Position numbers and translations under genes: made by a program. DNA of 17,919 nt, from contig JAFAKZ010000029.1 in assembly GCA_019234745.1 (NCBI GenBank), positions 1 through 17,919 on the forward strand. Reading direction: 5' to 3'. Shown here piece after piece: positions 1-7,840 of the stretch. This stretch comes from Burkholderiales bacterium (GTDB lineage: Bacteria; Pseudomonadota; Gammaproteobacteria; Burkholderiales; Chitinimonadaceae). The notes beneath the pieces are model-generated. The model was given only the letters and a program-made list of their open reading frames with translations, made no database searches and was not told where the DNA came from. The first letter of the stretch is position 1, and every line of letters begins with the position of its first letter.

Positions 1-140
1 CCGCCCTGCGCCCATTGGCTGGCGCCATCGGTGAGGTTGCGCTTGGTGACGAGCGCGACCCGGCGATGGTCAGCCAGCTTGAGCGCCAGCGTCATTCCGG
101 CCAGGCCGCTGCCGAGCACCAGGACGTCGAATCGTTGCAT
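1..140 (-). CDS. nadB: L-aspartate oxidase, N-terminal fragment (runs off the window)
   Basis: NadB oxidises L-aspartate to iminoaspartate with FAD, the first step of de novo NAD synthesis. Only the first 46 codons are present, read leftwards from the ATG at 140-138. The visible protein starts MQRFDVLVLGSGLAGMTLAL, a dinucleotide-binding Rossmann strand with a GxGLAG-type FAD motif. It continues through VALVTKR and the segment DGASQWAQGG, which is typical of the NadB / succinate dehydrogenase flavoprotein superfamily. The DGAS.WAQGG wording fits NadB better than SdhA or FrdA, which carry SHT.AAQGG. A GGAG/GAGAAAG ribosome-binding stretch lies about 10 bases upstream of the start on the minus strand. 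The gene is divergent from rpoE, so the 141-451 interval serves both. The rest of the gene is outside the window. Confidence 0.85.
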   Translation of the reverse strand, partial: MQRFDVLVLGSGLAGMTLALKLADHRRVALVTKRNLTDGASQWAQG

Positions 141-201
141 GAAATGCTTTCTCCAACTCAATGACGCCATTTTAGCGCCAATCCCGACGTCGAGGCGGTG
201 G

Positions 202-231
202 GGAACTAATTTCACGCCCGCGGGGTCTCTG
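202..231 (+). promoter_or_regulatory. Candidate sigma-E-type promoter upstream of rpoE
   Basis: GGAACTA at 202-208 is followed after 17 bases by TCTCT at 226-230. The known ECF sigma-E consensus is GGAACTT, about 16 bases, then TCTGA or TCAAA, so the -35 box is one base off and the -10 box is weaker. rpoE genes are commonly autoregulated from such a promoter, and the position suits it. Transcription would begin near 237, upstream of both possible rpoE start codons. The interval 141-451 holds no other gene that I can support. Confidence 0.45.
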
Positions 232-451
232 TGGTGTGCCCGATAGGGAGTGAAGGCGAAAGGCTCAGAGAAGCATGGATACGATTGCACTAAGGCCCGG
301 TGGATTGCTCGATTCGTGGACGGAAGAGCCCAAATCGAAGGCCAAATCCGGGCGCGGGCTTGAAAATATCGCAAACGATCGGCATCTTGACCAGGTTGGA
401 CAGGTGGCGGCACCGGTTGCCACGATCCAGGCCGAGGAAAAGAAAGCGAGC

Positions 452-1057
452 ATGTCGAGCGAGCGGGATATCGACCACGAGCTGGTACTGCGCGTCCAGC
501 GCGGCGACAAGAAGGCGTTCGAGCTGCTTGTCTGCAAGTATCAGCGCAAGATCGCGCGCCTGTTGAGCCGCATGATCCGCGACCAGGCCGAGATCGAGGA
601 CGTGGCCCAGGAAGCCTTCATCAAGGCTTACCGGGCGCTGCCGACCTTCCGTGGCGAGAGCGCTTTCTATACCTGGCTGTATCGTATTGCCATCAATACC
701 GCAAAGAATTATCTTGCATCGCTGGGCCGACGCCCGGTACTTTCCACGGAATACGAAGACGAGGATGGCGAGACGCTGGACACTGCGGCTCAGCTTCCCG
801 ATTTGAACACCCCCGAAACCGAGTTGATGAATCGGCAAATCGTTGCTACCGTCAATCAGGCTGTCGAGGCGCTGCCGGAGGAGTTACGTACGGCAATTAC
901 CCTGCGCGAGATGGAAGGTCTCTCGTACGAGGATATTGCCGAGGTCATGAACTGTCCGATCGGGACGGTGCGTTCGCGCATCTTCCGTGCCCGTGAGGCA
1001 ATTGCGGCCCGGCTCCGCCCGATGATCGACTCCGTCGGTCCGGATAGGCGCTGGTAA
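452..1057 (+). CDS. rpoE: RNA polymerase sigma factor RpoE (ECF, sigma-E/AlgU type)
   Basis: This is the sigma factor of the extracytoplasmic stress response. It directs RNA polymerase to genes for envelope proteases and chaperones. From the ATG at 452 the protein is 201 residues, the usual family length, and begins MSSERDIDHELVLRVQRGDK, which matches the conserved RpoE N-terminus. Region 2 spans about residues 23-90 (VAQEAFIKAYRALPTFRGES, FYTWLYRIAINTAKNYL). Region 4, with its helix-turn-helix, spans about 130-186 (LPEELRTAITLREMEGLSYE, IGTVRSRIFRARE). The reading frame stays open for 59 more codons upstream to an ATG at 275. I prefer 452 because the homologous domain begins there and GAGGA at 434-438 can serve as ribosome-binding site, although its spacing of about 13 is long. 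rseA starts 28 bases downstream, as expected for a sigma/anti-sigma operon. Confidence 0.93.
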   Translation: MSSERDIDHELVLRVQRGDKKAFELLVCKYQRKIARLLSRMIRDQAEIEDVAQEAFIKAYRALPTFRGESAFYTWLYRIAINTAKNYLASLGRRPVLSTEYEDEDGETLDTAAQLPDLNTPETELMNRQIVATVNQAVEALPEELRTAITLREMEGLSYEDIAEVMNCPIGTVRSRIFRAREAIAARLRPMIDSVGPDRRW

Positions 1058-1085
1058 TCATCTCCGTTACATGGGTGTAGAAAAT

Positions 1086-1586
1086 ATGCAGGAAAAGCTT
1101 TCCGCCATGATGGACGGTGAGTGGAACGATCAGGACATCGACAGGCTGATCGCTTCGCTTAATGAAGATGAAGATTGTGCAAGCTGCTGGCGCGAATTCC
1201 ATCTGATTTCGGATGCGATGCGCGAACGGCCCGCGCTTTCCCCTGACTTCATGTCACGTTTTTCGGATCGGTTGGACGCGGAGCCGATCGTTGTCGCCCC
1301 CGGTGCAATGCGCAGAAAGCAGCAACCCGTGCGCCGCCGCTGGGTAGCCATGTCGATGGCCGCTTCCATTGTCATCGTCGGCGCAACCGCCTGGTATGTG
1401 ACACGCAGTGCCAACTCGCAGCAGATGGCCGCGCCCTACGTCGCCGTGAATCAGCCTGCAGCGCAAGACGAGGCGGATGTCAGCCCCTACCTGGTCGCGC
1501 ATCAGGACGTACTCGGCAACCCGGGCTTTGCGCACCGCGCGGTGATCCTCACCGAAGCGGAAGCTGAAAAGCCTACCGTCCACTGA
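1086..1586 (+). CDS. rseA: Sigma-E anti-sigma factor RseA (MucA family)
   Basis: This is a single-pass inner-membrane protein whose cytoplasmic domain holds RpoE inactive until regulated proteolysis releases it. From ATG 1086 it is 166 residues. It begins MQEKLSAMMDGEW, the usual opening of this family, so the in-frame ATG at 1071 (five residues longer, no visible Shine-Dalgarno) is less likely. The cytoplasmic part contains WREFHLISDAMRE at about 35-47, the conserved W..(Y/F)HLI.D motif that contacts sigma. A basic stretch (RRKQQPVRRR) precedes one membrane helix at about 86-105 (WVAMSMAASIVIVGATAWYV), leaving a periplasmic tail of about 60 residues. A CxxC pair (C31, C34) sits just before the W motif, which is unusual. 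The gene lies between rpoE and rseB. Confidence 0.88.
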   Translation: MQEKLSAMMDGEWNDQDIDRLIASLNEDEDCASCWREFHLISDAMRERPALSPDFMSRFSDRLDAEPIVVAPGAMRRKQQPVRRRWVAMSMAASIVIVGATAWYVTRSANSQQMAAPYVAVNQPAAQDEADVSPYLVAHQDVLGNPGFAHRAVILTEAEAEKPTVH

Positions 1587-1601
1587 TCGCCTAGCCCGAA
1601 G

Positions 1602-2576
1602 ATGTCGTCCAAGAAGATGTTGCGTCTGGGCCTGTGCGGGCTGTTGTTGATCGCCCTTGGTGCACAGGCTTCCGACCTATTGACCACCAGCGAGTCCTCC
1701 GACATCTTGCATAAGATGATCAGCGGGGCGCGCAACCTGAATTACAGCGGTATCTATGTCTACCAGCACGGCGACGTGATGGAGATGTTCCGTGTGGCGC
1801 ACGTGTTCGATGCAGGAGGCGAGCAGGAGCGGCGCGAATCGCTCGATGGTATTCCGCGCGAGTTCGTGCGCGTGGGCAACCAGATCGTCTGCCTGTTGCC
1901 CAGCCAGCGGCCTTTCGTGGTCGACACCAAGGTAGCCAACAAGTTCTTCCCGGGCATCATTCCGGAACAGGCTACCGACGTGCTGGCCAACTACAACTTC
2001 CGCCGTTACGGTACGGAGCGCGTGGCTGGGCATGAGTGCCAAACCATCATGCTCGAGCCGCGCGACAAGCTGCGCCTACCGCACAAGTTGTGCATCGAGC
2101 CGAATTCGGGCCTGATGCTCAAGAGCACCACCTTCAGCACCAGCGACCAGACCCCAATTGAGCGTTTCACCTTCAGCCAGCTCGATATCGGCGGCGAGGT
2201 TGACCCGCACCTATTGAAGCCCTCGTTTGCCGTACGGCTGACGCCACAGGAAGTCAACCCGCAGCAGCCTGCCCTCGCTGAGCTGCCGGTGTCGGCCAGT
2301 GCCGGCTTGCCAAACGGCTTCAAGCTGGTCAAGGATATGCAAAGCCAGATGCCGGGCAAGCCCAAGCCGGTACGCCACTACGTGTACAGCGACGGTTTGG
2401 CCAGCGTTTCGGTGTTCATCGAGCCGGCGGACAACGGTCCTGTGTCGCTTCCCCTTAAGCAGGGGCGCGTCAGCTTCTTCTCGCGCGAAACGCAGGGCTG
2501 GCGTATCACGGCTATCGGCGAGGTACCGCCACAAACCGTGCAGTTGTTTGCCATGGCATTCGAACCCCACGGTTAG
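1602..2576 (+). CDS. rseB: Periplasmic sigma-E regulator RseB (MucB family)
   Basis: RseB binds the periplasmic tail of RseA and shields it from the site-1 protease. It is thought to sense mislocalised lipoproteins or lipopolysaccharide. The protein is 324 residues with a clear Sec signal peptide (KK, then LRLGLCGLLLIALGAQA, likely cut after A23). The large N-terminal domain, about 30-205, has the family pattern ILHKMISGARNLNYSGIYVY, followed by FRVAHVFDAGGEQERRESLD and PREFVRVGNQIVCLLP. This domain folds like lipoprotein-binding LolA/LolB. The smaller C-terminal domain, about 225-320, contains LPNGFKLV and HYVYSDGLASVSVFIEP. The ATG lies 15 bases after the rseA stop, so the two are probably cotranscribed. 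There is no sign of truncation. Confidence 0.9.
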   Translation: MSSKKMLRLGLCGLLLIALGAQASDLLTTSESSDILHKMISGARNLNYSGIYVYQHGDVMEMFRVAHVFDAGGEQERRESLDGIPREFVRVGNQIVCLLPSQRPFVVDTKVANKFFPGIIPEQATDVLANYNFRRYGTERVAGHECQTIMLEPRDKLRLPHKLCIEPNSGLMLKSTTFSTSDQTPIERFTFSQLDIGGEVDPHLLKPSFAVRLTPQEVNPQQPALAELPVSASAGLPNGFKLVKDMQSQMPGKPKPVRHYVYSDGLASVSVFIEPADNGPVSLPLKQGRVSFFSRETQGWRITAIGEVPPQTVQLFAMAFEPHG

Positions 2577-2586
2577 TCACATATTC

Positions 2587-2628
2587 CCGCAAGTTGATGT
2601 CTGTAGGCTGTAGTTGAGGAACTTGCGG
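2587..2628. repeat. 9-bp inverted repeat overlapping the degP -35 box
   Basis: CCGCAAGTT at 2587-2595 and AACTTGCGG at 2620-2628 are perfect reverse complements 24 bases apart. The right arm contains most of the GGAACTT -35 element of the degP promoter. There is no T-run after it, so it does not look like an intrinsic terminator for rseB. Confidence 0.5.
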
Positions 2629-2645
2629 TGACCTGGAAAATCGAA
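2618..2645 (+). promoter_or_regulatory. Sigma-E-dependent promoter of the Do-type protease gene
   Basis: GGAACTT at 2618-2624, a 16-base spacer, then TCGAA at 2641-2645 matches the known RpoE consensus closely. Transcription would begin around 2650-2653, about 85 bases before the ATG at 2736. degP-family genes are classical sigma-E targets, so this gives the protease extra induction beyond readthrough from the rpoE operon. The transcript leader contains a possible hairpin at about 2669-2695 (CCTG and CGGG pairing with CCCG and CAGG). Confidence 0.75.
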
Positions 2646-2735
2646 GTTTCCAGCTGGTTTTCGAAGCCTGGGGCGGGGGTAATGCCCGGGCAGGTTCTTG
2701 TTTGGCAACTTGTTCACATAAGAAGGATCAATGCG

Positions 2736-4265
2736 ATGAAATACAGCCTGTTGACCGCGACGCTGATGGCAATGGCGCTGTCGGCGTGCACGGAAGCCGC
2801 GAGCGGTCAGACCGCGACGGTCGCGCCGGCAGTAGCGAGCTCGGCCGCGCCGGCTGTTGCCGCATCCGCGCCGCTGGTGGTCGGCCTGCCCGATTTCACC
2901 GGGCTGGTGGAAAAGGAAGGCAAGGCGGTCGTCAATATCAGCACGACGCAAGTAATCCACAATAATCGCCCGCAGATTCAGGGCTTTGGCGGCGATGAGG
3001 GCGGTGACGATCCCTTCGAGTTGTTCCGCCGCTTCGGCTTCCCCGTTCCGCGTGGCCAGGCGCCGAACCAGCAGCCGCGTGAGCAGAAGGCGCATTCGCT
3101 TGGTTCCGGCTTTATCGTAGGTGCTGATGGCTACGTGTTGACGAATGCGCATGTGATCGCCAATGCAGAAGAGATCATCGTCAAGCTCAACGACAAGCGC
3201 GAATTCAAGGCCAAGGTAATCGGTTCGGACGCGCGCTCTGATGTAGCCGTGCTCAAGATCAACGCGAAGGACCTGCCGACGGCCGATATTGGCTCCAGCG
3301 CCAAGCTGAAGGTCGGCGAGTGGGTCGTCGCCATCGGTTCGCCGTTCGGCCTGGAAAATACGGTGACGGCTGGCATCGTCAGCGCCAAGGGCCGCAATCT
3401 GCCGGACGACAACTATGTCCCGTTCATCCAGACCGATGCAGCTGTGAATCCGGGCAATTCCGGCGGGCCACTGTTCAATGTGCGCGGCGAGGTGGTCGGC
3501 ATCAATTCGCAAATCTACAGCCAGTCGGGCGGCTATATGGGCCTGTCGTTCTCGATTCCCATCGACAATGCCATGGCCATCGTCGAGCAACTGCGTGCGA
3601 CAGGCAAGGTCGCCCGCGGCCGCATCGGCGTGGTCATCCAGGGGATGAACGATGATCTGGCGCACGACTTTGGGCTGGACGAGCGCCGCGGCGCATTGGT
3701 CAGCAGTGTCGAGGCTGACAGTCCGGCTGGGAAGGCGGGCATCAAGGCGGGCGACGTGATCCTCAAGTTCAATGGCCAGCCGGTCGAGGAGTCGGCAGAC
3801 CTGCCGCGCATCGTGGGTGAAACCAAGCCGGGCAGCAAGGTACCGGTCGAGGTTTGGCGCGATCATGCCAGCAAGACGTTCGATGTGGCCGTGGCCGAGC
3901 TGGAAGCTGCGGCGACAGGCCGCTCGGCGGAGCGCGAGTACCATAAGGGCGAGGACAAGGAGTCGTCCATTGCTCACCTTGGGCTCTCCGTGCGTCCCGC
4001 GGACGCGCAGCTGCTCGACAAGCTGAAGATCAAGTACGGCCTGCAGATTACCTCGGCCAACGGTGCGGCTGACGAAGCTGGCTTGCAAGCGGGTGACGTC
4101 ATCATCGGCGTCGGTGTGGAAGACGTGAAATCCGTCTCCCAGCTGTCCGATACGCTCGCCAAGGTCAAGCCTGGCCATACGGCAGCACTGCGTATCCGCC
4201 GCGGCGAAAATACGCTATTCGTCAGCATCAAGGCACCTGAGGCAGTCGGCAAGGCAGATGAGTAA
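2736..4265 (+). CDS. degP: Do-type periplasmic serine protease/chaperone (DegP/MucD family), predicted lipoprotein
   Basis: This is an HtrA-family protease that degrades or refolds misfolded envelope proteins. From ATG 2736 it is 509 residues. AGAAGGA at 2721-2727 is a good Shine-Dalgarno site. The GTG at 2628, in frame but longer, lies inside the promoter and upstream of the predicted transcript start, so it is rejected. The signal ends in a lipobox, LSAC with Cys18, which predicts lipidation. An Ala-rich linker follows at about 20-47. The trypsin-like domain has the catalytic triad H139 (TNAHV), D169 (SDVAV) and S242 (GNSGG). PDZ1 is at about 295-390 (AGIKAGDVI) and PDZ2 at about 412-500 (AGLQAGDVI). 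It follows rpoE-rseA-rseB as mucD does in related operons. The symbol mucD would be equally apt. Confidence 0.92.
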   Translation: MKYSLLTATLMAMALSACTEAASGQTATVAPAVASSAAPAVAASAPLVVGLPDFTGLVEKEGKAVVNISTTQVIHNNRPQIQGFGGDEGGDDPFELFRRFGFPVPRGQAPNQQPREQKAHSLGSGFIVGADGYVLTNAHVIANAEEIIVKLNDKREFKAKVIGSDARSDVAVLKINAKDLPTADIGSSAKLKVGEWVVAIGSPFGLENTVTAGIVSAKGRNLPDDNYVPFIQTDAAVNPGNSGGPLFNVRGEVVGINSQIYSQSGGYMGLSFSIPIDNAMAIVEQLRATGKVARGRIGVVIQGMNDDLAHDFGLDERRGALVSSVEADSPAGKAGIKAGDVILKFNGQPVEESADLPRIVGETKPGSKVPVEVWRDHASKTFDVAVAELEAAATGRSAEREYHKGEDKESSIAHLGLSVRPADAQLLDKLKIKYGLQITSANGAADEAGLQAGDVIIGVGVEDVKSVSQLSDTLAKVKPGHTAALRIRRGENTLFVSIKAPEAVGKADE

Positions 4266-4295
4266 GCGCGTCTTGTCTGGTGGGCTTGCTGCGGC

Positions 4296-4550
4296 ATGAC
4301 GACGGCAATCCCGCTCGTACTCTACGGCCGCGAATATTGTGGCCTGTGCCGGCAGATGCAGGAGGAATTGCGTCTGCTGGCGCCCGACATCGGTATCGAA
4401 GTCAGCTGGTTCGACATCGACGACGACGATGCGACGGAGGCGAAATACAGCGATATGGTGCCTGTGTTGGTGGGTGAGGCGGACGAGGTGATCTGCTTCT
4501 ACCATCTGAATCGACGGGCGTTGGATGCGTATCTCCGCCGTTTCCGGTAA
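4296..4550 (+). CDS. Small glutaredoxin-like thioredoxin-fold protein (DUF836 type)
   Basis: This is an 84-residue cytosolic protein with a beta-alpha-beta start, LVLYGREYCGLCRQM, that places a CxxC redox pair at C15 and C18. VPVLV with a predicted cis-proline at P56 and a short C-terminal helix follow. This is the minimal glutaredoxin/thioredoxin fold. Family members are presumed thiol-disulfide oxidoreductases, but the substrate is unknown. It begins 30 bases after degP and ends just before a terminator, so it is probably the last gene of the rpoE-degP transcript. The acidic run DIDDDDATE at 40-48 gives it a strongly negative face. Function in envelope stress is an inference from position only. 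Confidence 0.75.
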   Translation: MTTAIPLVLYGREYCGLCRQMQEELRLLAPDIGIEVSWFDIDDDDATEAKYSDMVPVLVGEADEVICFYHLNRRALDAYLRRFR

Positions 4551-4555
4551 AATCC

Positions 4556-4627
4556 TAAGGTTCAACGTGGGCACGGCTGCAACGTGCCCATTTTTATGTC
4601 TATCTGGCAGCTGGTACGCCGAACCTT

Positions 4628-4628
<1 letters not shown>
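4556..4628 (+). promoter_or_regulatory. Long-range stem enclosing the terminator and covering the lepA start
   Basis: TAAGGTTC at 4556-4563 is the exact reverse complement of GAACCTTA at 4621-4628, and two more pairs (CG at 4566-4567 with CG at 4617-4618) follow after a 2x2 mismatch. The right arm is the ten bases before lepA plus the A of its start codon. Any transcript coming through from the glutaredoxin-like gene could therefore fold with the lepA start in a stem. No Shine-Dalgarno is visible before lepA. A regulatory role is inference. Confidence 0.35.
4568..4595 (+). terminator. Rho-independent terminator after the degP/glutaredoxin unit
   Basis: An 8-bp GC-rich stem (TGGGCACG at 4568-4575 pairing with CGTGCCCA at 4583-4590) has a 7-base loop and is followed directly by five T at 4591-4595. 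It lies 18 bases after the stop of the glutaredoxin-like gene and 33 bases before lepA. Confidence 0.75.
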
Positions 4629-6421
<1,793 letters not shown>

Positions 6422-6453
6422 GCAGGGTCTGTTGACCTCTATTTACCGGTCGC

Positions 6454-6553
6454 GCCGGTCCGAGTCTTGGGGCAGGACTAGGCACAACGAGCGCGGCTTA
6501 GCGGGTTAAGTAAGTGAGTTGTAACGACGTCATGCCCCAAGAATCGGACCGGC
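6454..6553. repeat. First internal hairpin of the lepA-lepB element
   Basis: Bases 6454-6474 and 6533-6553 pair over 21 positions with one mismatch (G6464 against A6543). The arms carry CCGGTCCGA and CTTGGGGCA. The 58-base loop contains smaller pairings: ACAAC at 6484-6488 with GTTGT at 6518-6522, and CTTA at 6497-6500 with TAAG at 6507-6510. It also contains the string ACGACGTCA, which recurs in the hairpin upstream of mdh. Confidence 0.8.
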
Positions 6554-6560
6554 CCTTTGG

Positions 6561-6660
6561 GTTTGCCCGGATTGGGGCCTGCTGCCGCGTTGAAAATCGC
6601 TTGCGTAGATCACTACGCGGCACGATTTTCGCCTTGCATCAGGCCCCAATCCGGGCAAAC
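6561..6660. repeat. Second internal hairpin of the lepA-lepB element
   Basis: Bases 6561-6581 and 6640-6660 are perfect reverse complements, extended inward by three more pairs after one mismatch. Nested inside are GAAAATCG (6592-6599) with CGATTTTC (6623-6630), and GCGTAG (6603-6608) with CTACGC (6613-6618) around a 4-base loop. Folded, it would be one long interrupted hairpin about 100 bases long. Confidence 0.8.
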
Positions 6661-6717
6661 GCGATCCGGTAAATAGAGGTCAACAGACCCTGGAACTTTC
6701 AACGGAAAAGAATTCGG

Positions 6718-7740
6718 ATGGAAATCAACTGGACGTATGTCGCTTGCGCTGCACTTTTTGCCGGCCCGTTTTTTATCTGGCTGGGTGGTCGCAAGGGTGA
6801 AGCAATTTTCGATGCCGAGCAGATGCCGGAAAGCGCGCTGTGGGGCTATTTCCTGATCCTGATCGGCGGCTGGGGCGTACTGGCGCAATGGGCCAATCCG
6901 AGCGACCTGTTCTTCGTGATCATGCTGGTGGCCGCCGTCATGGCCCTGGTGGCGCGCCTCATGGGCTACAAGGCCAAGGGTGGTGACAAGGCGCTGCCTT
7001 CGTGGGCGGCCTTTGGCTTCTCCAATGCGCTGGTGCTGGCGCTGATTGGCCTGGGCAAGACCTTCGTCGTCGAGCCTATGCAGATTCCATCGAGTTCCAT
7101 GCGTCCGGGTCTGGTGATCGGCGACTTTATCCTGGTCAACAAGTTCAACTACGGCCTGCGCGTCCCGTTCCTGAATGAGCCAGTCATCGCCATCCACCAT
7201 CCGCAGCGTGGCGATGTCGTCGTATTCCGCTATCCGGAAGATCCGAAGCAGAACTTCATCAAGCGCCTGATCGGCCTGCCGGGCGACAAGATCGACTATC
7301 ACAACAAGTTGCTGACCATCAACGGCGAGAGCATTGCCAGCAACCCGGTTGGCGAATACAAGGACAAGTCCGGTAATCGCCTGAACGACAATGGTTCGCG
7401 CGTGGACGAGTCGTACAATTTCCAGGCCGTGCCCATCGTGATGGCCGAGACGTTCAACAACAAGCCGCACCAGACGCTGAACACCCCCGGCAAGACCACG
7501 CTGAATCCGTACGACGTCGCGTCTTTCGATCACAAGGAAAATTGCAAGTACGACGACGACGGCAGCGGCTTCGCCTGCACCATTCCGCAAGGGCACTATC
7601 TGATGCTGGGCGACAATCGCGATGACAGCCGCGATAGCCGCTACTGGGGCTTTGTGCGCGAAGACCAACTGGTGGGCAAGGCCTTTATGATCTGGATGAA
7701 TTTCCACGATCCGGCCCGTATTGGTACGACAATCAAGTAA
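6718..7740 (+). CDS. lepB: Signal peptidase I
   Basis: LepB cleaves Sec and Tat signal peptides at the outer face of the inner membrane. The protein is 340 residues. The catalytic dyad is S127 in IPSSSMRPGL and K182 in NFIKRLIGLPGD. The C-terminal signature GDNRDDSRDSRYWGFV lies at about 298-313. Hydrophobic segments lie at about 6-21, 41-56, 64-83 and 100-118, so the N-terminal membrane part appears to hold up to four helices instead of the two in the E. coli enzyme. Two cysteines, C276 and C287, just before the GHYLMLGDN segment could form a periplasmic disulfide. The long insert at about 200-275 is polar and Asn-rich. Start ATG 6718 gives the natural hydrophobic N-terminus; AAAAG upstream is a weak ribosome-binding site. 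Confidence 0.95.
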   Translation: MEINWTYVACAALFAGPFFIWLGGRKGEAIFDAEQMPESALWGYFLILIGGWGVLAQWANPSDLFFVIMLVAAVMALVARLMGYKAKGGDKALPSWAAFGFSNALVLALIGLGKTFVVEPMQIPSSSMRPGLVIGDFILVNKFNYGLRVPFLNEPVIAIHHPQRGDVVVFRYPEDPKQNFIKRLIGLPGDKIDYHNKLLTINGESIASNPVGEYKDKSGNRLNDNGSRVDESYNFQAVPIVMAETFNNKPHQTLNTPGKTTLNPYDVASFDHKENCKYDDDGSGFACTIPQGHYLMLGDNRDDSRDSRYWGFVREDQLVGKAFMIWMNFHDPARIGTTIK

Positions 7741-7829
7741 TACTGCCGAGCCGGGCTAGGCAAACGCGAGCCCAATTCCTAGAATGGCGCAGAACGGCGC
7801 GGTGGGCGCGCCGCCTGACGCGTAAAAAA

Positions 7830-7834
7830 TGAGG
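7830..7834 (+). promoter_or_regulatory. Shine-Dalgarno that selects the second ATG of the DUF4845 gene
   Basis: TGAGG at 7830-7834 lies six bases before ATG 7841 and overlaps the earlier in-frame ATG at 7829. The spacing favours initiation at 7841. Confidence 0.5.
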
Positions 7835-7840
7835 CATTTC

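Larger units (their letters stand above)
6423..6692. repeat. 270-bp nested palindromic (MITE-like) element between lepA and lepB
   Basis: Perfect 27-bp inverted repeats at 6423-6449 and 6666-6692 bound the element; the outer arm starts CAGGGTCTGTTGACCTCT. Inside are two side-by-side long hairpins, at 6454-6553 and 6561-6660. It begins one base after the lepA stop codon and ends 25 bases before the lepB ATG. It has no credible coding capacity. No clear target-site duplication is visible at the edges. The shape fits a miniature inverted-repeat or REP-like element, but I do not recognise the family. It accounts for almost all of the 296-bp gap. Confidence 0.8.

Noticed and set aside
2628..2735. 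GTG start giving the protease 36 extra residues
   Set aside because: The GTG lies inside the spacer of the sigma-E promoter and upstream of the predicted transcript start. The signal peptide begins at 2736, which also has a good Shine-Dalgarno.
2577..4178. 533-codon open frame on the minus strand opposite the protease gene
   Set aside because: It lies fully antisense to degP, which has a complete catalytic triad and PDZ domains. The antisense translation is rich in Asp, His, Arg and Leu, typical of a shadow frame in high-GC DNA.
6692..6720. GGAACTT at 6692-6698 as a second sigma-E promoter for lepB
   Set aside because: The only -10-like match overlaps the lepB ATG, so a transcript would start inside the gene.
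7740..7828. GGGCT/AGCCC and GGCGCG/CGCGCC hairpins after lepB as a terminator
   Set aside because: The stems are short and no T-run follows. lepB is more likely cotranscribed with the genes after it.
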